From NCBI RefSeq assembly GCF_902167145.1, contig NC_050096.1, forward strand, positions 184,981,825-185,045,824: DNA of 64,000 nucleotides, in the 5' to 3' direction. The notes beneath the pieces are model-generated. The model saw only the letters and a program-made list of their open reading frames with translations, searched no databases and had not been told where the DNA came from. The position numbers and the translations under genes were made by a program. The stretch is from Zea mays. Lineage: Eukaryota; Streptophyta; Magnoliopsida; Poales; Poaceae. This document shows, in pieces, positions 55,601-64,000 of the stretch. Each line of letters starts with the position of its first letter. The stretch's first letter is position 1.

Positions 55601-58600
55601 ATTAGAAGGGGATTGAGACAGGTATTGCTAGCCTCAAAGAACTTGGTTGGGCTTTGAGGATGAGATGGTTGTGGCTGGCCAAAACCTCCTCTGAGAAACC
55701 TTGGAATTTTCTGCATATGCAGTTCCCTGACAAAGTAAGATCCTTCTTCTCCACAGCTATGATCACTGATACTGGTAATGGTTCCTCAACTTTATTCTGG
55801 CAAGATTGGTGGTTACATGGAAAGAAAATAGAAGACCTCGACCCAAGACTATTTGCAGCAGTCCCTAAGCGAATCAAGAGTTGCAAAACAGTCCAATAGG
55901 CTCTAACAGACAGAAAATGGTCGATGGATATTAGGGGCGCCTTGACAGTGGGGGTTCTTGCTGACTTCCTGGACCTCTGGGATGTTCTGGAGGCAGTTTC
56001 TTTACATCCAGACCAAGAAGATAAGCATATCTTCAGATTGGCGGCTAATGGAAAATATTCAGCCAAAGCAGCATATGAAGGTCTCTTTATTGGATCAACC
56101 AAATTTGAGCACTGTGAAAGAATATGGAAGTCTTGGTCTCCCACGAAATGCAAATTTTTCTTATGGCTGGCTGCTATAGGAAGATGTTGGACAGTGGATC
56201 AGCTGCAGAAAAGAGGGCTCAGTCACCCTGCTCAATGTCCACTATGTGATCAAGAACCTGAAACGATTGATCACCTTCTTGTGGGCTGTGTGTTTGCTAG
56301 AACCTTTTGGTATCATTGCTTGCACAGATCATACTTTAGGTTCTTGCTCCCCAGCTTGGAGAAGGCTGCACCATGCAGTGATGGCAAAGGAGTAGCGATC
56401 AGCAGCAGGGTATTGCTAAGAAAGGTTTTAATTCTTTGATTACCCTTGGGTTATGGGCTCTATGGAACCACAGGAATGAGTGTGTCTTTGACAAAAACCC
56501 TCCTAATTTAGGAGCAGCTCTTAGAAAATTTGAGGAAGAGAAGGATCTTTGGGAGCTTGCTGGAGCCAGGAATCTGGCCCTCTTAACGTGCCCTATTCCA
56601 GGGCTGTAGTTAGAAGTTCTGTCTTTTAGTTATGGACTGTTTTTTGCGTCTTCATTTTTGGCCACCGTGAGGTGCCTTCCCTCTGTAATGGTCCATTTTG
56701 GACCTTTTTTCTCTTCTTCTTAATATAATGATGCGCACTTCTCCTACGCGTTAACCAACTCAGCTAGGGGCCCTTTCACATCAAGGTCATTGCAGAGTTT
56801 ACAAAATCTTGAATTTCAGATTTTAACTTACATAAAGAGAGTAATAAAATTTACATTCCCAATATGCTATTGAATATAAAAGCTTGACAACTTCTGTTAT
56901 TAGCATGGTAATTTAAATACTTCCAAATTTAATTTTAGCATGAAGCATGGTTTATTTATTAATGTAGCGGTGACTAGAACAGAAAGTCCAACCTATAGGG
57001 CTCATCTAGATACCCTCTTCTATAGTTCAATATTATAGTAGCTTACCCATCATTCATTAAGGATTCACCTTCAATGATTGTGCTAAGCTTTTTACTTGCT
57101 CCGAGTTCTTTTAGCAGTGCAACCACAGCAACTGGATCAGTTGCACTAAGCAGTCCGCCAAGCAACAATGATGTTTTCCAGCTCCAGTTGTAAGGAAAAG
57201 TGAGCTGTGGTACACCAATTAGGAAGCATGGGAATATCAAAACCAATGTCTCATTGTTTCTCTAATTACATACCTTTACGGCAACGCCAAGTAAAACTGT
57301 TGATATTAGCACACCAGGTCCAGCAAGTAACACCATCTGTGCCATACATCTCTGCAAAATAAGCATCGTAGTCAGCACTCAACAAACATATGTGAACCAG
57401 TTGTGCTATGTCACTAAAGGAAATCACAGCAAAAAAGATCAATGGCTAGTACTATTAATTTTAATTACTTATTATAACTTATAAGGAGTGTCAGTAGGGA
57501 CACCAAATATGATGTCCACACAGACATTTTTCGGCACAAACAGAGGAGAGGTTCCCCACATGTTTCTATTCAGAGACAAGGCACTTTAGATGATAACGTA
57601 TTATGCTATAAAAACAAGATAATCAAAAGAGAGTGTAAGATTGTACATTTCAGATGAAGCTGGAGTATACAAAGGTACACAAGATCAGATTGAGAACCAC
57701 ACAACATGATAAAAAGTACAGACCCAGTGCCGGAGGCTCCCACATGAGTGAGGTCTTGGAAAGGAATAAGGAGATCTGTAAGACTAAATGGTTGCTTTCA
57801 TAGAGATCTGCTGGTTTTTCAGGGAATATGAATCATAATTTCATTGGAAGAGTTTCCAGTGGGCTGTTGAGGTTGCCAAAATGGGGTTTAGATGGCTGGC
57901 TGGTAATGGCAAGCAAATTAGATGTTGGGAGGACAATTGGTTAGGGCCATGTAATTTGGTCCTTATGTTTTGGGAGCTTTATGTGATTCTTAGGGATCAA
58001 TCGACAACAATTGCCGATATGTGGAATAGCACTAACCTTAAATGTACCTCTAGAGGATGTGTTGACCATAAGCTCACAAGGCAAAGGGATGAGCTGATTC
58101 AGATAGCCTCCACCCTTGTCCTAACAGATAATCAGGGTGGGATTATTTGGGCAATACGGGGGTGTGCTGTACTACTCGCAATCTCTATATAGGAGCATCA
58201 GTTTCCGGTGTGTGACTCCTGCATACTACACCCCTGCAGTTTGGAATCCTAGGACCCCTCTGAGGGTTCATGTCTTTTTGTGCGCTTATCGAAGAACAAG
58301 TTGTCTAGAGGTAAATTAGCCAAAGTGAGAATGGTAGCTGTCTCTTTTGTGGAGGTTTGGAGAACATTTTTCATCATTTTTTTGAATGTGCAGTGGCTAG
58401 GAGGCTTTGGGGTGAGTTAGCTGAATAGGAAGGTGCTACTCATTACAGATTTTTTGAATATTTAGCACCAAAGTAGTTGTCTAGTAGGAAGAATAGTGTC
58501 TAAACCCAGAAGTAATAACTGAGGACCAGCACACAAATGAAGTAATGAACAGCATAACAGAGAAGTGCAACAGGCAGGAGTAAGGGCCATCCAGTGTTGA

Positions 58601-59822
58601 CAGTAACATTTTAAGAGAGAAACTGAAATGATTTAGACATAAAAGAAAACTTTTGAGTGTGAACAAGCATTATTGTTATCATATCTTAGTTTACTCCCAC
58701 ATTGAGCGTGCACAGAGGATAAACAAACATCACATGATGTACCTTTATTTGGTGTACTTCCATGGAGAAGGAGCTTTCAAAGAGGAGGGCAGGTAGAAAA
58801 ACAGCCAGCAGAAGATCAGGGTTTATGTTAGCCCCTGCAAATTAATTGAAAGGGAAATAATTAACAGAATGATGAATGAAATCAAACCAGGTAGGGAATT
58901 GAATTAGGTACCTATACATACATGTGGAAGGAACTGAAGTAACAATCAATAAGAATGAATAGCAGTATAAGAAACTTACAGATACGAATTCCAGCTCCAA
59001 GCTTGCCTAGACCATGTTGTGTTCCGTACTCTGGAGGTCATCAGAGAAAGAAAATAGTACTGCTTAGCAGCAGAGCAAGTACAATAAAGAGAGAAAACTG
59101 AGGCGGGGGCCATTATTATATTACTACATCCGTGGCATCTACTTCAACCATTGTACCAAATGAAACTTTTATAAGTTTGACTGGATTTATAAAAGACATT
59201 ACCAACATTTATGAGATAAAATTAGTATCATTAGATACGCCATAAAATATACTTTTATAGAATGTTTATTTACTCTCATAGATGTTGATATTATTCTCCA
59301 TAAAGTTGGTCGAAGTTGCAAAAAAATTAACTTATGAGAACTCTAGAAGTTGATTACACAAAAGAAGGGCTACTACTAGTGTAGTATCCTGATCAACTGA
59401 GCTGACTGAAATAGAAATAGAAATAGTAGTAGCAGCAGCAGCCGCTAATAAGTCGCTCTGTCGTATAATGAATTAATTATCCATGGCAATTAAAGGGTGT
59501 TTACTGTAACAAGGATGAGAGCGACTGAACTGAGAGCTCCTGGTCCTGGCAGATGGTTGCGGATTAATTAATTACGAAAGCGGAAGAGGCACTGCTGGAT
59601 TCAGTTTCGGAAATCCCATCCCATCTATAGATAGATGAATAATGAAGGAGGAAATGGAAAGCAACCTAACTTACCGAGGGATCCAAGCGCGACGCCGAGG
59701 ACGAGAAGGGCGACGGTGTAGGGCACGCGGGTGCCGCGGAGGAGGTGCCGGGAGGCGATGCCCAGCACCAGCGACACCCCAACGAAGAGCACCGCGTTGT
59801 CAGGCTCAGCCTCGCCGCCCAT
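42055..59822 (-). CDS. SOS1: Plasma-membrane Na+/H+ antiporter SOS1 (NHX7), 22 coding exons, 1136 aa
   Basis: Exports Na+ in exchange for H+ across the plasma membrane; activated by the SOS2-SOS3 kinase complex. Exons (high to low): 59822-59675, 59030-58980, 58834-58743, 57351-57274, 57204-57047, 55099-54998, 54917-54800, 54735-54683, 54602-54537, 53691-53647, 53495-53440, 49975-49791, 49675-49625, 49554-49447, 48109-47878, 46087-45785, 44194-44097, 43879-43748, 43674-43456, 43346-43140, 43065-42807, 42704-42055. All introns are GT-AG and phases agree. Residues ~15-435 form the membrane exchanger: EYGTQHGLGKLGAGIRIW; ATDPVAVVALLKELGAS with Asp146; GESLMNDG with Asn174-Asp175, the conserved ion-site region; WSGLRGAVALSLSLSVK. 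The rest is the cytosolic tail. Length is near that of Arabidopsis SOS1 (about 1146). The start matches the first Met before the first membrane segment. Least certain is the acceptor of the last intron. No defect seen. Confidence 0.95.
44590..45667 (+). mobile_element. L1-type LINE fragment in SOS1 intron 16
   Basis: Antisense to the gene. The decayed frame shows DVEIGNGHSTLFWNDK, then FQLAANGKYSAKAAYEGLF and ERIWKSWTPPKCHYFM, then a Cys/His segment before EYIDHLL: the C-terminal zinc-binding region of plant LINE reverse transcriptases. Several stops are present. It ends with TTGGCCACCATAAGGTGG, a hairpin-like GATGCGCAGCTCTCCTGCAC and an A run at 45661-45667. Confidence 0.8.
46315..46581 (+). 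mobile_element. LINE or SINE 3' fragment in SOS1 intron 15
   Basis: Ends CTCTTAATACGAAGATATGC, then AGCTCTCCTGCGTATTCGAG and an A run. This has the same tail form as the neighbouring LINE. Upstream sequence is non-coding. Confidence 0.6.
47007..47083 (+). mobile_element. Short LINE-type 3' tail in SOS1 intron 15
   Basis: Contains GGCGCAGTTCCCCTGCGC (perfect GCGCAG/CTGCGC stem) then TTTCGAG and nine or so A. It is a heavily 5'-truncated copy. Confidence 0.6.
47436..47586 (-). mobile_element. tRNA-derived SINE in SOS1 intron 15
   Basis: Minus strand begins AGGGCAGACCTGGTGCAGTG, with A-box-like GGTGCAGTGGTGAGA and B-box-like GGTCACGGGGTCCA, then CTCCGCATTTGCCGGGCAA and GACCCACTCATGTGGGAGC. This is the layout of a common grass SINE. 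Confidence 0.65.
48110..49446. other. SOS1 intron 14
   Basis: 1337 bases, AT-rich. No recognised coding or repeat, apart from a possible short retroposon tail around 48780-48850 (CCCCTACTGTGGTATATATT). Confidence 0.6.
50400..53290 (-). mobile_element. Degenerate Ty1-copia element in SOS1 intron 11
   Basis: Same orientation as SOS1. Remnants from 53229 downward: protease region (ITDWVVDSDALIHTT, active Gly lost), integrase zinc finger (WHRRLGHPSHDAMSKL), integrase C-terminal piece (VPRSTRYVFLGYSPNHKGYR, near 51990), and RT ([19 protein letters not shown], near 51190). Many stops are present. At about 50525-50535 GACTGCGGGGGTGTTAGAG looks like a polypurine tract followed by an LTR start (TGTTAGAG), so 50400-50525 is probably the 3' LTR. 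No 5' LTR is found. It is a different lineage from the Sireviruses. Confidence 0.8.
54130..54480 (-). repeat. Possible SINE-like repeat in SOS1 intron 9
   Basis: Minus strand TAGTTGGTTAGGTGGTCTGA resembles a tRNA-derived A-box, and GACCAGGGTTAAAAAATTC may be a decayed B-box. The same head recurs at about 55300-55330. The family is not recognised with certainty. Confidence 0.4.
55385..56751 (+). mobile_element. L1-type LINE fragment with internal deletion, SOS1 intron 5
   Basis: Antisense to the gene. It begins in the RT core (KLDIIKAFDSVSWSFLLEVL, QILLNGIPGGRIQIRRGLRQ) at 55435-55620. It then skips most of RT and resumes with GWALRMRWLWLAKTS and the zinc-binding C-terminus (FRLAANGKYSAKAAYEGLF; CKFFLWLAAIGRCWTVDQL; CPLCDQEPETIDHLLVGC). 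Frame is fairly well kept. The 3' end has TTGGCCACCGTGAGGTGC and AATGATGCGCACTTCTCC but no A run. Confidence 0.85.
57718..57775 (-). repeat. SINE 3' remnant in SOS1 intron 3
   Basis: Minus strand ACTCATGTGGGAGCCTCCGG then CACTGGGTCTG. It matches the 3' half of the SINE form seen at 47436-47586. Confidence 0.5.
57800..58460 (+). mobile_element. LINE C-terminal fragment in SOS1 intron 3
   Basis: Encodes MGFRWLAGNGKQIRCWEDNW at 57881 on, then, after frame changes, VTPAYYTPAVWNPRTPLRVH and a HHFFECAVARRLWG-like segment: the RNase-H-distal zinc-binding region of plant LINEs. Antisense to SOS1, and decayed. Confidence 0.7.
59031..59674. other. SOS1 intron 1
   Basis: 644 bases. AT-rich, with a Stowaway-like segment around 59110-59370 (grass repeat with CTACATCCGTGGCATC and GAACTCTAGAAGT), not delimited. 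No coding sequence. Confidence 0.45.
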
Positions 59823-59975
59823 CTCGCTGGTCCTTGTATGTGACGACCCCTTGGCCGGAGACCACCGCCGTGAGCCGGAAGAGCAAGCGACGAAGAACAG
59901 AGTATTTAGGTAGTTGAAACTGATTTGATTCCTTTCAGATTTTGTATGTGGCACAAGATGCATGATAAGTAACTA
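59823..59975 (-). promoter_or_regulatory. SOS1 5' leader and proximal promoter
   Basis: Only about 150 bases separate the ATG from the nearest MITE. A weak TATA-like CTAAATACT lies at 59901-59910 on the minus strand. The transcription start is not determinable from sequence. Confidence 0.4.
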
Positions 59976-60288
59976 GGGTCTGTTTGGTTGGAATGTGGCC
60001 GTGAAAAAAATTGTTGTGGGCTGTGAGCTGTGGAAAAAGCTGCTGTAAGCTGTAAGCTGTTAAAAAACTAAAAAACTGTTTGGTGGAAACCACTAAAAGT
60101 CGTTAAAAATTTTTCGATATATGTTTTCACAGTTCCATCCGAAAAGTCACTAAAAGCAGGTTCAGGGATGCTTTCAGATTTGCACTATGAGAAAGTCGGC
60201 TTTTAGAAAAAGCTACTCCTGGATCTAGCCCTTTGATTGGCTTTTGACTTTTAGGGAGGCAAAAGTCAAAGTCAAATCAAACATACCC
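59976..60288. mobile_element. Tourist-type MITE upstream of SOS1 (313 bp)
   Basis: Imperfect inverted ends GGGTCTGTTTGGTT and (reverse complement of the right end) GGGTATGTTTGATT. Flanks are CTA and TTA, which fits a decayed TTA duplication of PIF/Harbinger elements. Non-coding. Confidence 0.65.
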
Positions 60289-60351
60289 TTATAAGCACTC
60301 CATCAACACTGCTAACCTGTTATTTATGGCCCATTACGATACTAATATGGC

Positions 60352-60913
60352 TAGGGATGGCAATTCTACCCGCGGGCACGGATATCCGTGGGTTTCGTAC
60401 CCGATGGGCATGGATACGGGTAAGAAATCTCGCCCACGGGTAAGAATACGGACAACACTTCTCACCCGCGGGTAATTGACGGATATAAAATTTCACCCGC
60501 GGGTATTACCCGTTACCCGCTTAATTTACTAGCCCATCAAAATATCGCCCATGTGTTCATTTTATCCTAAAACATTGTGTTGTAATAATTAATTATCTTA
60601 AGAGTTTGAGACTTATGTTTGTGGATGATCGATCATGTTTGTGGACTTTTAAGTTTGAACTATGTTCCTTGTCATTATATTATGTCTGTCAAGTTGTTGT
60701 GTTCTTGGTAAAATGAACATGACCACATACTCTATGGTATTTTCTAGCGGGTAACAGGTTGCCCGATATCCGCGGATATCCTGCGGGTACGGGCACGGGT
60801 CGAAAATTTTACCCGCAAGCTCTCGCGGGCACGGGTAAGCACTAGAGGCGCGGATATGTTAGCGGGCGGGTAAATGGCTTACCCGCACTTTACCCGACCC
60901 GCTGCCATCCCTA
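60352..60913. mobile_element. Non-autonomous hAT element with perfect 8-bp duplication (562 bp)
   Basis: Inverted ends TAGGGATGGCA and TGCCATCCCTA. The octamer AATATGGC is exact at 60344-60351 and 60914-60921. Both subterminal regions are rich in ACCCGCGGGTA and GGGTAA-type motifs, likely transposase-binding repeats. No transposase gene. Confidence 0.93.
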
Positions 60914-60978
60914 AATATGGCCTATATAGCCCAATAACTCCATTACAGATTCTATTACTGACTCCTTAACAAACGATG

Positions 60979-61290
60979 GGCCTGTTTGGTTCAACTTTTT
61001 TCTGACCAGCTTTTCTGAGAATCTGGCTGTGGGGAGAATCTGGCTGTGTAGAGAATCTGAATATCATTAGAATTACGTGTGGAAGAAGATAAAGGTGTCC
61101 ATAGGACTCAGGATTTAGAAAGTGACGGATTACTACTATTGCAACGACTCAACCGATTATGTGTTTATGTTGATTTTGAATGGTTTTTACCCAAACGAAT
61201 TTTATAGAAGCTAACTGAAAAACTGAGCGTTTGGCAGTCCGCAATAGCTTTTGGTGGCCAGAAGCTCAAAAAGCTGAAACAAACAGGGCT
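60979..61290. mobile_element. MITE-like inverted-repeat element (about 312 bp)
   Basis: Ends GGCCTGTTTGGTTCA and (reverse complement) AGCCCTGTTTGTTTCA. GATG stands on both sides (60975-60978 and 61291-61294). The superfamily is unclear. Confidence 0.55.
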
Positions 61291-62600
61291 GATGTCTGAC
61301 CTTATTAGCAATCTCCTAGCGCCATCACTTGCCATCAGAGACACTCTAGGCTGCACTTCAGTTATGACATCGCATCTCTTTCGCCGTCTTCGATGGAGTG
61401 CTGCTTGCACGACTAAGAGGAAAGGAGCAATGGCACTGAAAACTCGCTCCATCTCCATTAGCTCTCTAAAAAAATGCTCAAAGATGTTTGGTTTACAGGG
61501 ATTAATTTAAATTAGTACTTCCAACTTATTTCATTTTAATCTTTAAACTAGGTAGGTGCCCGTGCGTTGCGACGGTAGTAAAAAAATTTATATGAAACAT
61601 AGAAACGGAACGACAAACATCAGTATGATATACAAAATTTGTACCTTGGAACATTAGCAGGGCAGAGGAGCACGTCGGGGCTTCGACCACGGCGTCGTAA
61701 CGACAAGGGAGAAGATCACGACGCGAGCGAACTTGACGCGGAGCAGCGTACGAAGGAGAAGCGACACTTGGCACAGCTTCAGACGTCAGGCGCACATGGC
61801 TCGACCACGCAACAGTTAGTGATGATGACGAACTTGGACGATGGCAACGGCTTTCCAGCGTCGCGAACAGAGGGTGCACATGAACAGCGAGCTCGGCGAG
61901 ACTTTCGGCGCCACGAACGGAGGGCATACGTCGAGCTGGCAGCAAGTAACAGGCGATGCAAAAAGGAGAAGCGAGCAGGGGATATGGCTCGGTTGAGGTG
62001 GGGGAAGAAGACCGTGATCTTGCATTTTATACAGCAGAGAGAAGCGAGGGCGTCGAGAAAAGAGATCGCTGCTGCCATTAATGGCGTGCAAGAGAAGAAA
62101 AAGTCTGATGATCGTGGAAACAAATATTGGAAAGATAAAAGGAATTCAAGTACAAGGGAAGTAGATCTAAAGAGGGAGAGACTTTTTGCATCAAATTCAG
62201 CAGTATAAAAATAAGTAAAAGAAACTAAAATGCCTACTTGAAACTTGGAACAATTTAATGCAAAAACGATAGCTCATATTTTCCATCTGCTACATACACT
62301 CCTAGATTGACCTAAAGAGTCAACCTGTCAGAAATGCCTGGGGAAGGGCGCTGATGGCTCGGCCTGCGTCGCGTGTGGGGACGGGTGTGGAGGCGGGCGT
62401 AGATGGGAGGCGCGGCGTCGACTGCGGCGAGGATTCGGGGCGAGGATGGCTCCATCAGCGTTGAAGCCGGCCTGGGGAAGGGTGGCTCCGCTGCGCCGCG
62501 CGTGGGGACATGTGTGGAGGCGAGGGCTCGGGCGCAGTTGGTGGCGCCGCGCGATGGCGGCGGACTGGCGGGGGCGAGAGCATGGTGACGCCGGGTGGAT
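61291..62600. other. GC-rich intergenic stretch, no recognised gene
   Basis: Open frames exist on both strands (for example 61639-62208 plus), but none shows a domain, and GC-rich composition alone would leave them open. GTGCCCGTGCGTTGCGACGG at about 61556-61575 is a motif often met in grass repeats; I cannot assign it. Confidence 0.4.
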
Positions 62601-64000
62601 GCCCTCGTTTCATACATATGGTGTAGTAGAGATAACGGACCAAGAGTCATGCAAATATGTTTGCACCTAATGACTATTTGCATAATAGTCATTGTCCAAA
62701 TAATATTAAACATAAAGATTCAAAGTAAACTAATAGGCAACAGTGCCTACTTCATATTCTTACATGCAGGTCTACCAAAAAATCATTGGAACAGTTCCTA
62801 GTGGTTCCATAACATCCTAAAATAAAATAAGTTGGCTATCTGCCAGTAGCTCAGAACATATAATAAGTAAAAGGGGGCATCTGTTAGGGTGGGTATCAAT
62901 GTTGGAACATACTGGACTTGCAAACTGCAAGGGTTAACAATCCCAATAGCAGACATTGAATATGATTTTTCTGATAAAAGCAGGCAGGTCAGCTATTGCA
63001 AAGAACATTCAAAGATGACAAACCATACTATAATTGAGTGCACTGCAGGTATAGGTTCTCTATTTTCATTACAACTGATCTAGAGAACAAAAAGGAATTG
63101 ACAAAACCAATAGCACATATCAACAATACCAATTGCATCATTCTTACAAATAGAAAGATCATGAGGCCTACAGGAAACAACTATATATTTTCCACTTACT
63201 GATTTATATAACCCAACGGTAAGAAATATATCCAAATGAACAGGCCATATGCAAACATCCTACATTCCTACCATACATGGCATCATGCATAAATCATGCG
63301 GTAATGCATATAACATACAAATATTGCAGAACTCATTGACAAGAATCAGGTCAGTATAAACTCAGCACTTTTGTCATCAGCAGACAAAATAGCACAATAA
63401 AAAATGCACATCTAGAGCAGAGCGTTACTGATCTGCAGTCAAAAACTCAAACACAAGATTTTGCTATTATGAAGTTGTGTCAGGAACTGAAATAATAGTA
63501 ATTTGAATTATTTTTTCTGTTTATTATCAACAAGATCAATACAATTGAATAATAGATAAGGTGGTAGCTGTTGCACATGATTATTAGCAAGTGAAGTACA
63601 AGGTAGTGAGCATCATGTGCCCACTGTTTATGAACAGCTAATTCCCAAATCAAATGAGCTTCAACCACTCAAAGAACACCCCAAGTTGTCAACTATGCCA
63701 TTCTTCTTCATTTATATTGTTTGTAACCCAAAGAAGAAAATAGATCATTCATGGCTCCATCAAGTAGAAAGATAATGACATATAATGGGAGAGAACAAAA
63801 TATTATACAATTATCACTTCATATGTTCCACAGATAATAGAATAAATGTACCCAAATAAACAGGCCATTTGCAAGCATTGTAATGTGAATGTATACCATG
63901 CAATAAACATATTTACTGTATACAAAGGAAAACAAAACTTTCTTATTGACAACAAATAGCAGTACCGAAATTACAGATATCTATAGTACTACAGTAGTGG
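62601..64000. other. AT-rich stretch, no recognised gene
   Basis: No coding sequence or known element. Two related segments around 63150-63270 and 63765-63890 share TAGAAAGAT and CCAAAT.AACAGGCCAT.TGCAA. It may be intron or untranslated sequence of a gene beyond the window. Confidence 0.35.

Noticed and set aside
61639..62208. 189-codon plus-strand frame, Arg/Glu/Lys-rich
   Set aside because: No recognisable domain, overlapping open frames of similar length on the other strand, and GC-rich composition; support is too weak for a gene call.
62312..62713. Open frames of 60-130 codons on both strands, Ala/Pro/Arg-rich
   Set aside because: Low-complexity GC-rich DNA keeps all frames open; no initiation context or domain.

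Overview
The window is nuclear DNA of a grass, almost certainly maize (Zea). Four tandem copies of a ~180-bp unit at 12780-13470 match the maize knob satellite, the LTR retrotransposons are of Opie/Ji (Sirevirus) and Zeon/cinful types, and the one host gene carries grass-type MITEs, SINEs and L1-type LINE pieces. There is no bacterial-style operon content, CRISPR array or rRNA gene.

Layout. Positions 1-39133 are a nest of LTR retrotransposons in older sequence. (1) 1-5563, minus: Ty1-copia Sirevirus, cut by the window edge, inserted into (2) 5564-11654, plus: the 3' part of a decayed copia element. (3) 11655-13571: an unrecognised gene-like segment carrying the knob repeats. (4) 13572-39128, minus: a copia element with TSD GTATG that has itself received three insertions: a hAT element (14605-15118), a Zeon-like Ty3/gypsy element (18420-25784, TSD CTCAG, two 642-bp LTRs with one visible difference) and another copia element on the plus strand (30305-39071, TSD GTTGT). 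The sequence that element 4 entered continues at 39134 as an internally deleted Ty3/gypsy remnant up to about 41450.

The host gene fills 42055-59822 on the minus strand. It is the plasma-membrane Na+/H+ antiporter SOS1 (NHX7). By following splice sites and frame I could assemble 22 coding exons totalling 3411 nt (1136 codons plus stop), with no frame break. Its introns hold a copia remnant, LINE pieces, LINE-type 3' tails and SINEs. The upstream region from about 150 bp before the ATG is made of two MITE-like elements flanking a hAT element with a perfect 8-bp target duplication.

Positions 61291-64000 hold a GC-rich stretch and an AT-rich stretch in which I recognise no gene.

The genes do not form a pathway. 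The retrotransposons supply gag, protease, integrase, reverse transcriptase and RNase H for their own replication, and most are broken. SOS1 is the only convincing functional host gene; in known plants it acts in salt tolerance with the kinase SOS2 and the calcium sensor SOS3. I see no clear sign of a wholly new biological system. The points most worth checking are the knob repeats inside gene-like sequence, the splice-acceptor-like gag/pol boundary shared by the four copia elements, the antisense gene of the Zeon-like element, and palindrome-driven change in LTR length.
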